DNA of 64,000 bases from Triplophysa rosa (taxonomy: Eukaryota > Chordata > Actinopteri > Cypriniformes > Nemacheilidae). The first letter of the stretch is position 1. Each line of letters starts with the position of its first letter. The stretch covers positions 39,597 through 103,596 of the forward strand of contig NW_026634365.1 in NCBI RefSeq assembly GCF_024868665.1, read 5' to 3'. The notes beneath the pieces are model-generated. The model worked only from the letters and a program-made list of their open reading frames with translations. It was not told the DNA's origin and ran no database searches. The position numbers and the translations under genes are program-made. Below are positions 10,441 to 24,029 of the stretch, piece after piece.

Positions 10441-11470
10441 AGTCAGTTATAGTGTAGTATTGTGTGTCTATTGTGTGTGTAGGTTGAAAAGCCATGTACC
10501 CGTGTTCAGGTAAACTGACACGAACCATTAGAACTGCGATCAAATTACACTCGTCGCCATAGCAGATGTGCATTAATATAAGTGTGATTCCACATAGAAT
10601 GTGGAACCGGAAGTCCGGCAGAAGACACATTACCGTCTACTAACACTAGAGGTCAGTTTGTCTGAAAGTGTCTAACACTTCTCCTGTCTCATCTCTGCCC
10701 GACTTTCCCCCCTTTGCTCAGGCAACGCTATCTAGTGTGAAGTCTCAGCCAGTCTCTTCTTTTGTTTGATTTGTCTGTCTTCATTTTATGATTTCATTAG
10801 TCTGCTATTGCACTGTCTACGTTGTTTGAACATATTAATTATTATTATATATGAACTATAATGATCATTAACATTATTCCGCTATTGTTTTGATGATTTA
10901 ATTTTTATTTGAATTACCTCTCAGGTTTTCTTACATTTTCTCCCTTGCAGTTAGAATTGTATTTGATGATACTTCAATTTTAATTAAACCAACTTAATTG
11001 AATTTGAACTTTGATCAAAACAATCAGATTGCACTCTTTAAAGTGATTAGGATTAACTCTCAATCACCTAATTTTTGTATTTCAGTTATTCATTTAATGA
11101 TTTAACTGACTTTACTTTACTATGACTCCATAGCGCCCCCTACCTACGGGCCATGTCATAGACCTTAGTGTGGAGACAGTTCACCGCCGAACAAGGAAAC
11201 CCTCCTTCTCTATCCCAATCTCTCTCTCTCTTCACTTATGTTTTTTATTTTTCTTCTTCCTATCAGAGACTGAACCTGTCTGAACATCAGTAAAATTCTT
11301 GGTAATTGTGTTGATGAACCGAATAGCCTAAGTCACAGAATGACCCCCTAGGTAACACTCAGCAACATTATTCATAGTTTTTCTTGTGTTCACCCACACC
11401 ACTTATCCGCCCCCGCCTTCACGGCTAGGATAATGAGCACTTAGTTTGCGTCACTAGCTGACCAACTCAG
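10441..11470. other. AT-rich non-coding stretch
   Basis: No protein-like frame and no recognised RNA gene. AT-rich with short ATT/TTA runs (10835-10870). Nothing else that I can support. Confidence 0.45.
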
Positions 11471-12445
11471 TTAACCCTCTAAGCGCCAAAGTCGCAGAAT
11501 TGCGACAAGACGTCATACTTCATAAAATAGGCTGTAGATCCTAATATGGTGTAATATCTCATTTGTATTCTATACCACTAGATGGCAGACATGTAGTACT
11601 TCGATTCTAGACCAAAATGACGTCATGTTCCCGTTCAAAGTGTTCGAGCAAATAGCAGAGCAAGTGAGCTATCATGTGTCATTGAAGCGGAAGCAGTTCA
11701 GTTCAGAGCGTCAGAGTAAATTGTGAGATTTGTGAGAGAAAATTGCCAAATTGCTAATAAAAGGTTGTACCGCGAGGGTGTGTTGCGAATGTTATTCGCC
11801 GATTCTGACTCTGAAGGGGAATATTTGCCTTTTGGAAATCACGATCGGTCGTCTAATCACCGCGCGTCTCCCGGTACAGCTGTGCAGCACAATGGTGCCG
11901 CCGTGCAAGGCGGAATGTTCACGGAGCACAAACGAGCGATCGTTTCGACCCTTTGCCTAACGGAGATGGGGGTTGCAGGGGTGAACGTGGTCGTAGTGTC
12001 CATAGGAGAGCTGTTGCTAGAGGTAGAGGCAGCTGATTGGGCAGATAGCTGGTCAACTGATCAAAAAATAGGCACATGCATTTTACTATGGCACAGTAAT
12101 AATTTTACTATAGTTACTAATAGTTTTACTGTTGATTTCCTCTTTTCCTGATCATTTGGAATAAGGATCAAAGAGTAAAAAAAACATGCAAATAAGTTCA
12201 AACATCAATTCAATATCTACTATTTCCTGAATATTATGAAATTCAATTTGGCCCCCCCGGATGACGTCATAATATGCAAATTAGATGAGTATATTTACAC
12301 CCCACATAAACTTTTGGTCATGCCCAACATTTTTCTAATTTACAGAAGATCTCTATCTTTAAGTCCTTTCAAGCCACAAGCTTTTGAAATCTTGATGTCA
12401 AAATCCAGCATGTTTTCCAAAAAACCCTGGCGCCTAAAGGGTTAA
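11471..12445 (+). mobile_element. PiggyBac-like DNA transposon, deletion derivative
   Basis: Flanked by TTAA on both sides (11471-11474 and 12442-12445), the target of piggyBac elements. Termini are inverted: CCCTCTAAGCGCC on the left and CCCTTTAGGCGCC (reverse complement) on the right, 11 of 13 identical. At under 1 kb it is too short for a full transposase and keeps only an N-terminal-like frame. Confidence 0.8.
11723..12151 (+). pseudogene. PiggyBac transposase N-terminal remnant
   Basis: A 142-residue frame inside the piggyBac-like element. The early acidic stretch LRMLFADSDSEGEYLPF resembles the Asp/Glu/Ser-rich N-termini of piggyBac transposases, which excise and insert DNA at TTAA. 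The rest has no recognisable domain, and the catalytic Asp triad and Cys-rich tail are absent. Family full length is about 550-600 residues. Probably a leftover after internal deletion; the start is taken as the first ATG and is not otherwise supported. Confidence 0.45.
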
Positions 12446-15400
12446 GCATGCAACACATAGAAAAACATATTTAGCTCAGCAGATCTGTACGGACTTGCAT
12501 CTTGCTCTTTGTGCCTTCCTCTCTTCCCCTGTGTCTCAATATGTCCAGACCATCCAGTCCTGTCACCTGCCAGACCAGCTAGAGACCAGGCTAAGCACTG
12601 CGATGGACTCCTGCCTGAGACCAACATCTGCACACGGCAACTGCGCTGAGAGCAGTTGGTCGGACGACCTAAACTGGCGAAGGGACCACGATCTAAACCA
12701 GAGCTACAACTACAGAGAGACAACAAACTAATCTGAAGTGCACAGCCAGGATCATCAGTGACCACGACCAGATCGTCCTACTAGAGCCAGGAGCACGTGC
12801 AGAACCGCCTAGACCAGCTGGACCTGCAAATGATAGCGGATGAAGAGGACCAGTAGCTACAGGAGAAGATGAAAGCTATAAGAGTCCTTTGCAACACAGA
12901 CTGAGTGAAGAGAGCAGTTGGAGCAGATGCCAGAGAGGTGCTGGTAGGAAAACTCCAACATGCAGAATCTCTCTTCATAATGGCCCCGGCAGACAGCTAT
13001 ACAATGCCACGGCCAAGGCCTATAAAGGCCATCTGCAAGCAGTCCACGCTGAAGTCCAAGCCATGACTCAGCAATGGAACCAAAAGGAACTGAACATAGC
13101 TTGCAGACTACAAGGTGAACAGACAGGAGAATGCAACAGAATCTCTCCTGTCCAGCACCCCAGTTAAAAGCCCAAAGCTGAGCCAGGCAAAGCCCATTGT
13201 TCACACGTTCCTAGCCAGCAAACACAGAGGGATGGGGCAGGAACCATTCAAAAGTACCTGCAGACACATACCCTGCATGTCCCCACAGACCCCAGCAAGC
13301 TGGCCAGAAACATGACAGCTGTCACCACTAGATGCTGTCACCCTGAACACTGCAGGAGGCCACAACAAACTCTTACCTGCAAAACATTGACTCTTAGGCA
13401 GGAACACTGCCCAGTGTGACCACACAAGACAGATCACCTGCTTAGCATCACCTCCAGCCTAGAGGACCACAGCATCCTATGCCAGCAGTTAGAAACTGTC
13501 AAAGCGGATTACAGCAGCTACAACACCTCTGCTACAGCCAGCATCCGAGCCTACATGAGAGGACAGAACAAGCCGAAAGGGAAGAAGACTTCAACGCAAA
13601 ACTCTCCTGCCTCAGAAATCCGCATCACACTGTGAGTCATCACCTAAGCGCTACGGCCTTCGTCTGCCAAGATCACAGAACATAGCGCTGCCTCCATAAA
13701 GACGGTTTAAATCTTGCCTATCTCTGCACATCACAAAGAACTGACTCTGGAGGGTGCACCACAGCAGCAGATCTTCAGCAGAGACTCAGCAGATATTACA
13801 GCCTGCCGGGAACAGCCAAGCACCAGACAGGATGCCCTGAGACAACATGAGCTGACCACTTTCGTCGGAGACAAAAGACGGCACCCCGTGGAAACCCAGC
13901 TGGCAACATAGGAGCCACTGACCTGTTCCTGTCCAACAGTCATCAAGGAATTCATCTCAACACCATGGACGACACCTGTCCAGCGAGCAAAACCGTGCAA
14001 ATACGTCTGAGCCAGCAGAGATCCTGAGAACATCAAAGGAGCTGATTCGACAAGAAACCTCAACAGGAGGATGTAAAAATCCAAATCAGACTCTTTTCAG
14101 CCACGAGTGGCATGAGAAATGAATAACCCTCATGAATGCCCTCCTAAGGAGAAAACATCCAGATCTCTGCAACCTGCTTGTCGACCACAGAGACAGTCAT
14201 CCTAACACAAGATGAGCATGGCACCCAGACCGCATCTCAGCAGATGGCTGACTACCCAGAACAAGCAGAGACACACACACGCGGCCATCAACTGAGGTAT
14301 GACTGAAACAAGAAGTTCCCACACACCTGACCAGAAGCTCCACAAGCATGTACAGTACACCCCATGTACATATCACGGATGGACACACGCCCTCTCTTCA
14401 CCAGCAAAGACCTGCTGAATTGTTTTGAGCCTCTAAGAGACTTTAACCATTACAAAAGAATTGGGCTCAAGTACGGGAACTTCCGCTTTCCAGCCAGCCA
14501 ACTCGTCTGAAATGCATTGCCAGGTCACAAAAGTTAGGCATAACATCTCAGCTGGTCGTGAGAACTCAGTCTCAAGGTCGAACCAGCCGACGACCCAAAC
14601 GTTTCCTGCCCTTACATGCCAAAGGCACATCACCAAGTGACCTGATGATAGCAGGCACCATGAAGGAAATAGGGGCAGATATCTCAGACATCAGCTTTGC
14701 ACTGTTCGCACGCTCTCCACGACAACACCAGCATCAGACATTTCTTCTTCTGTCAAGTGCGTGCAGTTTCCATTGGACTCATGCCTGTCAACCATGGCCA
14801 TGGCCCAGGACACCCGTGCTTTGAACTTGAAATGGAATGACCCTCACAGCCCCATGGGGGGCCCTGTCAAGTGAGAGAACGTTCTACTAGACTAGAACAG
14901 CCCAGAGCTTTGCACTCTGGTGAATAAACGAGACTGTAGCACCTGCATTCAGCAAAAGGGGTCACTGTTCAGCTCAACACACAGTGTGATCAAGCCTTCA
15001 ACCACACATATTCAATGGAATACGTGGAGCATGGCCCACTCTGGAAGCAACGCCCCCTTTTTACTGAATACGTCATCTTTTGCAGCGTGCATACTATACA
15101 AGTGAGTACATTTACCAATGTTTTTGAACAATGTCTTTATGAAGAGAATGACAGCGGGTTACCACTCCAAGGAGATGGACCACGCCCGGCACCTGCCATC
15201 AACTGCCAGTGCTAGAGCTGCCCTTCTCAAAAGACAATGATGCAGAACTAATGTCAACTATGTGGCCCCACTCACAGAACCACATGACATTACATCCCAA
15301 GCTAGCTGCATCCGGGGCTACACAGAACACCACCTACAAGGTTCGTGAACTGTTAAAAGAACTGCCCACTCATGTAAATGAGCGCACAAGATGGTGCCAT

Positions 15401-15890
15401 GTGCACACCAAATGGCACCTGCGCTTCACCACATGCCTGATCTACCCTTGCTGAATGGAGTTCCATCTGAAAGCTGGACTTTCCAAACACTGCCTTAACA
15501 CTGGTCTACACTGACAACGTGACCAGAACAAAAGGTGGGTAGCCAAGCACCAGCACTACAGGCATTTGCATGGAAGCCAATCATGCCATCCCACCTGCTG
15601 TTTCATCCAGGACTGCTGCTGTGCATCTCCGTGGAGACAGGAAACACCCGAACCAACCTGTTACAAGAACCAGCAAAAAGGTGCAGGGCTGCTCTACCTT
15701 GATGTCCAAGCAGGATGGAAAAGATGAAAAGGTACCCAAGTTGAGACAATGCCCGACCACTGGGGAACATTCTCTGCCTGTACGTCGAGATGCTGGGGAC
15801 CAATAGGAACCGCCAGTCATCCCGCCATCATGATCCAACTATCCATCGTCAGCTGAACTTTACACTCGAACTTCAGCTCCCGAAAAGGGG
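12446..15890 (+). other. Long CA/GA-rich tract, probably inside of a decayed LTR element
   Basis: About 3.4 kb with an even, purine- and C-rich composition unlike its AT-rich flanks, and no frame longer than about 120 codons. It ends in a polypurine-like tract (gaaaaggggg, 15881-15890) followed by TG, as the inside of an LTR element does. I could not recognise gag, protease, polymerase or envelope. Inference: heavily mutated or non-autonomous retroelement. Confidence 0.4.
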
Positions 15891-15894
15891 GAAT

Positions 15895-17205
<1,311 letters not shown>

Positions 17206-17632
17206 CACAAACTTGGTCCCTTTTACTGTGTTTCGATTTACGTTACCTTTGCTCTAAATCCTGTTTGGTAAAGTCACGTTACTTATGGCCATGAGATAAT
17301 GTAAAGTATATAATATCATTGAGGCATTTGCTGGACGAATGCATACAGGTATTGTTATGCTTATATTACTAATCAGAGACCGTAAAATATGTATATTTGA
17401 TCACTAAACTAAACTAATTCCTTGACTGAAATGGATGTTTTAAATAACTCATTTCATGGATATGATCTTGAAAGATCTGGTGGAGAACCATATTTGGTGA
17501 GCTTTGCTCATCAATATAATAACATTAGCTAAAACCGCTACAGAGCTCTAGTACAAAAATTACGTAAAATCCCATAAAAATATTCTATATAACCCAGACG
17601 GTCAGGATAACAACAAAACATTCAGCAGGCAC
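17206..17632. other. AT-rich non-coding stretch
   Basis: No gene-like signal seen. Confidence 0.4.
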
Positions 17633-17955
17633 TCAACCATACGTGATAATTACACACAATGAGTTGTAGTATAATCAGAACATTCGATATATCATAAGGC
17701 ATTCAGTAAGTATATAGTCCTGAACCTGGAGGAACGATTAATTTACAGATACCTTTTAATTACCCACAATTTGTTGCTGCCAATAATCAGAACATTCAAC
17801 ATAAACAGGGCAATAAACATGTAATCATAAACTCAAAAGAATAATTGATTTACAGATACCTTTTTGTTACCCACAATTGATTGCTGCAAATCATCAGAAT
17901 ATTCAACATACGAGCGGGACAGTAAGTATGTGACAGATTCTCTCATGGAGGAATG
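17633..17955. repeat. Three-copy tandem repeat, about 105 bp unit
   Basis: Three diverged units each carry 'tacccacaat' (first unit 'tacacacaat'), 'aatcagaacattc' or 'catcagaatattc', and then a 'cagtaagtat' type end. The second and third also share 'ttacagataccttt'. Units two and three are the most alike. Confidence 0.75.
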
Positions 17956-18284
17956 TAGAAGGCTGAGGACAACACCCAAAGAAAACTGGTCACGCGGGGA
18001 AGCCTAAACCACACGCTCAACAGTGCCCCACTCTGACCAAACCAAATACAGCACTCACAGGTGATCATCACAGCAAACCAAATCACGCCAAAATAATGAA
18101 TAAGAGGCCAATGCCATGTGATCAACTCCTTGGATAGTCCACAACGTAAATTATATTGCTCTCTACAAACCATTCATAAAACAGGAGAATACATTACATC
18201 CGTTGCTCAATACATAACCGGAAATACCAGAACAAAGAGATAAGCCGGGACAAACGTCCTCCACTCAGGCCGAATGATACATTT

Positions 18285-19335
18285 ACACATTTACATTTAG
18301 TCATTTAGCAGACGCTTTTATCCAAAGCGACTTACAAAGAGTATAAGGAGCAATAAGCGATATGTCATACAGGAGCAATAATGCAATAGGTGCCAATACA
18401 AAGTTACTAGTTTTAACAAAAGCTAGACCACTACCTGTTGAGAGAAAGCGAGAGGGTTAGTGTTTGTTTTTTTTCTTCATTTGTCTGTCAAGTATTCACA
18501 GAAGAGGTGGTTTTTAAGTCGTTTTTTGAATGTTGTGAGAGATGTGGTTGACCGGACCGAATTAGGAAGAATGTTCCACCAGGAAGGAGTTGAGAATGAG
18601 AATGAGCGGGAAAGCGATTTACTGCCCTTATGGGAAGGCAGTACAAGACACCGCTGGTTTGCTGAATGCAGGGATCTTGATGGGGTGTAGGAGTGTAGGA
18701 GGGTGTGAAAGTATGTCGGTGCAGATCCAGTGATAGTCCTGTAGGCAAGCATTAGTGACTTGAATCTGATACGGGCTTCAACCGGTAGCCAGTGGAGTGA
18801 GATGAAAAGGGGCGTCACATAAGCCCTTTTGGGCTGTTGGAAGATGAGGCGTGCTGCTGCGTTCTGAACCAGCTGGAGTGGTTTGATAGCCTTTGCAGGA
18901 AAACCAGCAAGGAGAGTATTGCAGTAGTCCAAGCTTGAGATTACCAGGGCCTGGACAAGGAGTTGTGCCACAAGCTCAGTGAGATAGGGTCTAACCTTTC
19001 TAATGTTGAATAAGGCATATCGGCATGACCGCGTTGTCTTTGCAAATATGACTCCGAGGTTCCTGGCTGTTTTGGAAGGAGTGATACTGGTATTGCCAAG
19101 TCGGATGGTGAGATCGTGTTGCACCGTGGGGTGTGCCGGAAACACGAGTAGTTCTGTCTTGGCAGGGTTCAGCTGGAGGTGATGCTCTTTCATCCAAGCC
19201 GAGATGTTCTCTAGGCAGGCAGTAATGCGAGCTGCTACAGTGGTATCGTCTGGGTGAAATGAGATGTAGATCTGAGTGTCGTCAGCATAACAGTGATAGG
19301 AGAAGCCGTGTGCCCATATGATAGGTCCCAAATAT
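18285..19335 (-). mobile_element. L2-type LINE, 5'-truncated
   Basis: Minus-strand LINE. Its 3' tail (18295-18345) carries 'tttagcagacgcttttatcc', the reverse complement of the common fish L2/SINE tail 'ggataaaagcgtctgc'. The body encodes the C-terminal half of the reverse transcriptase. The 5' end is truncated near 19335, as usual for LINE insertion. Confidence 0.9.
18477..19331 (-). pseudogene. L2 LINE reverse transcriptase, C-terminal part
   Basis: Open frame of 284 residues, intact to its stop (near 18480). It begins just before the catalytic YADDTQIY box (the two Asp residues bind the metal ions) and continues through HHLQLNPAKTELLVFP, NLGVIF, SSLDYCNTLLAGFP, QNAAARLIF, LHWLPVEARI and a C-terminal WWNILPNSVR block, the usual order in L2/CR1-clade LINEs. 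The endonuclease and the first half of the polymerase are missing. The frame has no internal stop, so this is a fairly young insertion. The first Met is internal to the original protein. Confidence 0.9.
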
Positions 19336-19742
19336 GTGTACTAGACACATATTTGCGCCAATGCAGTTACTTCAAAACAAAATAAAAGAACAAAACGAGA
19401 ATAAAACAAAATAAACAAACTAAATCAAAGTAAACGAAATACGTAAGACAAAACAGCAGCATAGTACGGATCTGTCCATGCCACCAAAAGGACCACTGTG
19501 GGAGTTATAAAAGGGCTGTGTCTCTCCGACCGCATTCAGCCAACATACGGAGACAGCCATTTCATATAAACATCCCACTCTGCACTCCCCTTGCAAACAA
19601 TCATAATACAAGAGTCACAAATAACTCACGCATACAGCCCACCACAGCAAATAATTAACTCATACCTGAGTAGTTGGAAACACGACAGCAAAGACCCACA
19701 CTACACAATTCCCATGGGTGCAAGCATTCACGACAAGAGTGA

Positions 19743-20329
19743 CTCGGGACTAGGGTTGGGAATCGTTTCAATTTTATCGATTCCAATTCTGATTCTGCTT
19801 ATCGATTTCAATTCTTATTGATTCCCAGTTTCGATTCCACAGTTTAAGTAAAACATTCAGATATCAACCTGTATGGTCGTTTAGCCTGCTTATTGACTTG
19901 TTTGCAAAATATACATATATATATATATATGAGCAGCGTTTTGTGTATATTTACACATAGAAACACACATTTTCTGATTTATTACAATTTGAATTATCAT
20001 AGTTGATACATCATGGTTAAACTGCAGTTACTATAATGCAACTATGGTTAATTTGTGATTCCTGTGCTTTAATGCAAATTCTATAGCTAAACTATGCTTA
20101 CACTATTAAGAAATATAGATAATTTTCATAAGGGCTTTTATTGAGATATCAGCAGATCATGCAACGCATGTACTTTTCTGAAAATATGCACACAGGAATT
20201 GATAAGAGGAATTCAAATTTTAATCTCAAGTATCCGATTCCTATTCCTTTCGATTCCAATCCGATTCCTAGCCTTTCGATTCCGATTCCAAATTGGAATT
20301 GATTTTCGATTCGCAACCCTACTCGGGAC
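19743..20329. mobile_element. Non-autonomous hAT element with 8-bp target duplication
   Basis: Element 19751-20321 (571 bp) is flanked by perfect 8-bp duplications CTCGGGAC (19743-19750 and 20322-20329). Termini are TAGGGTTGGGAATCG and CGATTCGCAACCCTA, inverted with one mismatch. Subterminal DNA is full of 'gattcc'/'ggaatc' motifs in both orientations. No coding capacity. A relative lies at 58770-59400. Confidence 0.93.
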
Positions 20330-20824
20330 AGCTATGTGTGCAAAATGGCGCATATGTTGTGCTCTTAACGCCACGCTAATCACGATCATAGGCAACCAGC
20401 CGGTCACTTACAGGCTCGACCTGAGACAGACCGTTCACACCACCTAGCGTGACATACCGTTAAAACCCACATCCCGCTACACGATGAAAACCTTCTTAGA
20501 GTTTAGTTTTCCCAATTGGGAATAGTTTGTCGAAACGAAAAATAACCGTGTAAAGCAAACCTTATGAGACGCGATGTTGCAAGACATTCGGGAGAATGGA
20601 GGCAAGACGGCTTGACTATTTATAGGGCTGATAGGATGATTGTTGTGATTGCTAATCGGAGCGGAGAATGGGAAGCGGCGACCTGACAAGAGCTGAGATG
20701 ATAGAGCTGGATAAAGAAGGATGTGGTCACCTGACACGTCTTCACCACAACATTTCAAATGCTATTAGATTATTAATGATAATCTTAAACTATAATTTAC
20801 CTTATTAGTAAGTTTATTTATTTT
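20330..20824. other. Non-coding stretch with a possible minus-strand promoter
   Basis: GC content is higher than in the flanks. A TATA-like CCTATAAATAG lies on the minus strand at 20616-20626. The DNA on both sides of the hAT element (19.4-20.75 kb) may be one older unit interrupted by it. No protein-like exon was recognised. Confidence 0.3.
20616..20626 (-). promoter_or_regulatory. Possible TATA box (minus)
   Basis: Reads CCTATAAATAG on the minus strand, with moderately GC-rich sequence on either side. No transcript is known from the sequence alone. Confidence 0.25.
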
Positions 20825-21412
20825 TATTTAGCCTTGTTGTGCAAGCTCTCTGGAGCTTGTGCAGAGGCAGCAGCTTTTGCCAGAGGGGAACTGGAATCCC
20901 CTGGTTGGGCCTGGGTTCTCCTGAGGTTTTTTTTCTCGATTAGAGTTTTGGGTTCCTCGCCACCGTTTGCATACTGTTTTTTGCACTATTTGCCTGGCCG
21001 GGGGGGCTGCTTTAGAATTTTAAAGTTTTACTTAATTAATATTGCATATAGGAATTTATAGTCTGTTATATTTGACCTGTGCTTCTCTCTCCTTTATCTT
21101 AAATGTGTGCTCTCACTGAGCGTGTGTGTGTGCGTGTGCGTCTGTGTGTGTGCGTGTACTTGTCTGTGTACATGTGTGTGTGCGTGCGCGTCCGTGTGTA
21201 TGTGTCTATGTCTACGTGTTAGTATGTGTCCATATAGTGTGTGTGGAGTGTTTTGTGTGTGGGTATGTCTGTCTTCTGTGTTTTCAACTTTTTCTTGTTT
21301 TGCAGGTAAAACTTTAATTGTTTTACTTATAGTCAATATGTCTCATGTACAGATGCTTTGTAACAATGAAAATTGTAAAAAGCGCTATATAAATAAAGTT
21401 GGGTTGAGTTAA
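20825..21412 (+). mobile_element. LINE 3'-end type repeat
   Basis: Non-coding repeat with blocks 'cctgaggttttttt', 'gggttcctcgccac' and, at its end, 'aaaagcgctatataaataaa', followed by a GTTGAGTT-type run. The same block order occurs at 33770-34085. The end sequence is that of a CR1/L2-clade LINE tail as far as I can judge. A GT microsatellite lies inside. Confidence 0.65.
21118..21262 (+). repeat. GT-rich microsatellite
   Basis: Imperfect (GT)n with C and A interruptions. The long frames on both strands here come from the repeat. Confidence 0.9.
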
Positions 21413-21670
21413 TCGATAGCCAGCCAAGTTAGTTATCTGCACATGCTCCTCCCGAACCTTGTTAATAAAACAGCTGTCTTTGCTTCTGATCTGGCGTTCC
21501 TGACAGTGAATGAATTAGCCACCCTCTCATCAAGGTCTCCCCATACCGAATCTTGATCAGAGGAGGAGGTATGAAGCCTAGTATTCTCAGCAAACCAGCT
21601 TTTTGATCATTTCCATTTGACTGTATGTTTGTCACCAAGGATACTTGATGCAATGTAAGTGATCATTACA

Positions 21671-21826
21671 GCTTTCCTTTAGCTCAGTGGTAAGAGCATG
21701 GCGCTAACAACGCCAAGGTCCTGGGTTCGATCCCAGGGGATTGCACATACTTAGAAACTAATGTGTAGGATAATGCAATGTAAGTCGCTTTGGATAAAAG
21801 CATCTGCCAAATGCATAAATGTAAAG
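21671..21826 (+). mobile_element. tRNA-derived SINE with an L2-type tail
   Basis: The head resembles a tRNA: A box TAGCTCAGTGG (21680-21690), anticodon arm GGCG-CTAACAA-CGCC (anticodon AAC, Val-like), and B box GGTTCGATCCC. It is followed by a short unrelated part and a tail 'gtcgctttggataaaagcat', the fish L2 3' end, through which such SINEs borrow LINE machinery. A and B boxes would drive RNA polymerase III. Confidence 0.9.
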
Positions 21827-22668
21827 GTAAGTGTCTTTAATAACAAAACGCACTGGAAATTAGGTAATGACTAGTTTAATAACATACATCATTAAAACAT
21901 GGAAAAGTGAATGACATTGTTCCAAATATATAATTAGGTGAATTAAAGACCGTAATATGGGATATAAATTCACGCAAAAGCCTTTTTTTATATACATCCA
22001 CCCAAATACATTTATTTGAATGTTTTAATATCCATTCACATAAATGTGTTGCTTCATGCGGCTCTTGAATTGCTCTTGCTGTGCTTTAATTTCAGGATGG
22101 TGACACTGGTCGATCTGCACAGATGTCATTAAGTGATGACGTAAGGACTGAATAATCTTTTTTTTTTAACAGGCTCAAGCAAACAGACAGTGAGAAAGAA
22201 CCAGTTCACGTATATGAATCGGACTCGACATCACTACTTGGTAGCAATGTTGAGGCTGTGCTCACGAAATTGTCCAGGTAATGTATACGATGGGCTATAC
22301 CTAGAAAGGCCCTCGTATGGTACTTTAGGCGGTTATTCTGTCAAGCGGGTGTGGCACAACACAAAGTGCATAACAAAAATGATAATCAAAAATGTACATA
22401 TATTTAAAATATCTAAAGAGAAGACAAAGGAGCATCCACACCCAAGGGTAACACATACAATAACCGGTCATGATCTGAAAAAAAGATGGAGCTTAAATAG
22501 TAAGACTAATGATGGAGTGACAGGTGAATACAATTAAGGTCAATGAAAACTAATAAGGGAATGCCAAGAATTAAAACACAACTCATGAAAATGAATATTA
22601 CATGATTTTGGAACACCAACACTGTTAGTTTATGCGGGTGGTGGTCTAATAAAACTGTTTAAAACTAT
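21827..22668. other. AT-rich non-coding stretch
   Basis: No exon or repeat recognised. The open frame at 22190-22537 has no recognisable domain and no supporting splice context, so I leave it uncalled. Confidence 0.4.
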
Positions 22669-23366
22669 ATACACATTAACGGTGTGCAAAGCAGCCGGTA
22701 TTTGTATCTGTATTTGTATTTGTTGAGGGGGGGAAGTATTTGTATTTGTATTCGAGTAAAATTCAAAATAGGCGTAAAAATCCAGTTTTTTTTGCGTTAC
22801 ACTTCTAATTTACATTATAGTGTATGTAAACAGAGCGAACATGAGAGCACCCGACTGCAGACGTCAATAATGCAGCGTAATGGAATAATCTCCCGATCAA
22901 ACTCCGCTTCCCGAAAGTTATAAACTGCCTCCGGAACCCAGTTAAGGTACAAACATCTATTCAACAAAAATAGTGATGCACGCAGTGAAGTCTTTTTTCG
23001 CTCAGCCGAGCCTTCTCTGTTGCTGTGTGGAGCAGCCTGTGTCAGTCACCTCTTTTACCCCCAAGTGGATTCTTTTCCGCTTGCGGATACTGTTCTGCTC
23101 GCTCGCGGAGTTTAAATGCGCCCTCGCGGAGCAGCTTTCCATGCACGTGAGTTTAGGGTCCATTTAAACTCCATACATGTCACTCACTCACTCACTCACT
23201 CATGCATGCACTGCGGTCTCATGAGAAAACGCAGCTTTTTGATATAAAGTTTTTCTTGTTCCCGAATACAAATATTTTTTTAAGTATTTGTTCGAAATAA
23301 GTATTCGTAAAAAACACGCTATTTGTGTCTTTCCGAATACCGTATTCGGGTTCGGCTCCACCCCTA

Positions 23367-23374
<8 letters not shown>
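22669..23374. mobile_element. hAT-type element with 8-bp target duplication
   Basis: Element 22677-23366 (690 bp) is flanked by ATACACAT on both sides (22669-22676 and 23367-23374). Termini TAACGGTGTGCAAAGC and TAGGGGTGGAGCC (reverse complement) are partly inverted. Subterminal 'gtatttgtatttgta' on the left and 'cgaatacaaata' on the right form loose inverted arrays. Inside is a (CTCA)n run near 23179. Non-coding. Confidence 0.85.
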
Positions 23375-23397
<23 letters not shown>

Positions 23398-23398
23398 G
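23369..23398 (+). repeat. CA microsatellite
   Basis: (CA)n next to the right target duplication of the hAT element. Confidence 0.9.
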
Positions 23399-23416
23399 TA
23401 AAAGATTTACACTGAC

Positions 23417-23450
23417 CTGAGAAAAGCAGCAGAGGAAACAGCCTTTCCAT
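23417..23450 (-). CDS. Signal-peptide exon of a C-type lectin-type gene
   Basis: Minus-strand exon of 34 bp: ATG at 23450, reading MERLFPLLLFS, then a phase-1 donor (gtcagt). Short start exons coding a hydrophobic leader and ending in phase 1 are typical of the fish C-type lectin family; compare the plus-strand start exons at 46065 and 51451 ([12 protein letters not shown] and [12 protein letters not shown]). Joined to the acceptor of the exon at 3320-3682 it would give an SGLC junction common in this family. That would need a 20-kb intron filled with transposons, so the link is inference. Sequence to its right (23590-23810) resembles 41505-41695, perhaps a shared promoter. Confidence 0.5.
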
Positions 23451-24029
23451 CACTAACAGTGAAAAGAAAATATTGACAAACAGATTAATATAAAGTGAAT
23501 AAACTTGAAAATACAATGATAAATACAATACAAGAAAAAAACTCTAAACAAGCTTACCAGTCTACCTGGAACAACAGTCTGAGCTGAAAATAAAATGATC
23601 TACCCTTTTTCCAATCTCTACGTTAAGGATTTCTACGGTTTTATTTTCTATACAAATCTTCATGCAAAAGCTGTTTCAGTGTGTGCATACTGAGATACTG
23701 ATTTCCATTTAGAGTTTGTTAACAACATCTGTAGGCTATATTTAAATTGCATCTCAGAAAATGGAAATATTCAGTCCAGTAACAGCACGCATCTTCTGGA
23801 TTATATGCATGTAACATTTAAGATTTAAGCCCATTGCACATTGAGTCCGAAATTTGCGTCCAAAATTTCCGCACGTTAAAAAATAAATACGACCTCACAT
23901 TGTGTCAATCACATTTACACACTGCCTCCGATATTTTCGTCCGTCTTAAAAAAATTCGGACCGGGTTCGATTTTCTGCGTTTTTGCATCCATATGAAGCA
24001 TTTTGAGTGGCCTTTTATAACAATTCAGA

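Noticed and set aside
21107..21412. Cysteine/valine-rich protein
   Set aside because: Frame comes from the GT microsatellite.
21671..21745. tRNA-Val gene
   Set aside because: A and B boxes and an anticodon arm are present, but it is fused to an L2-type tail, which makes it a SINE head.
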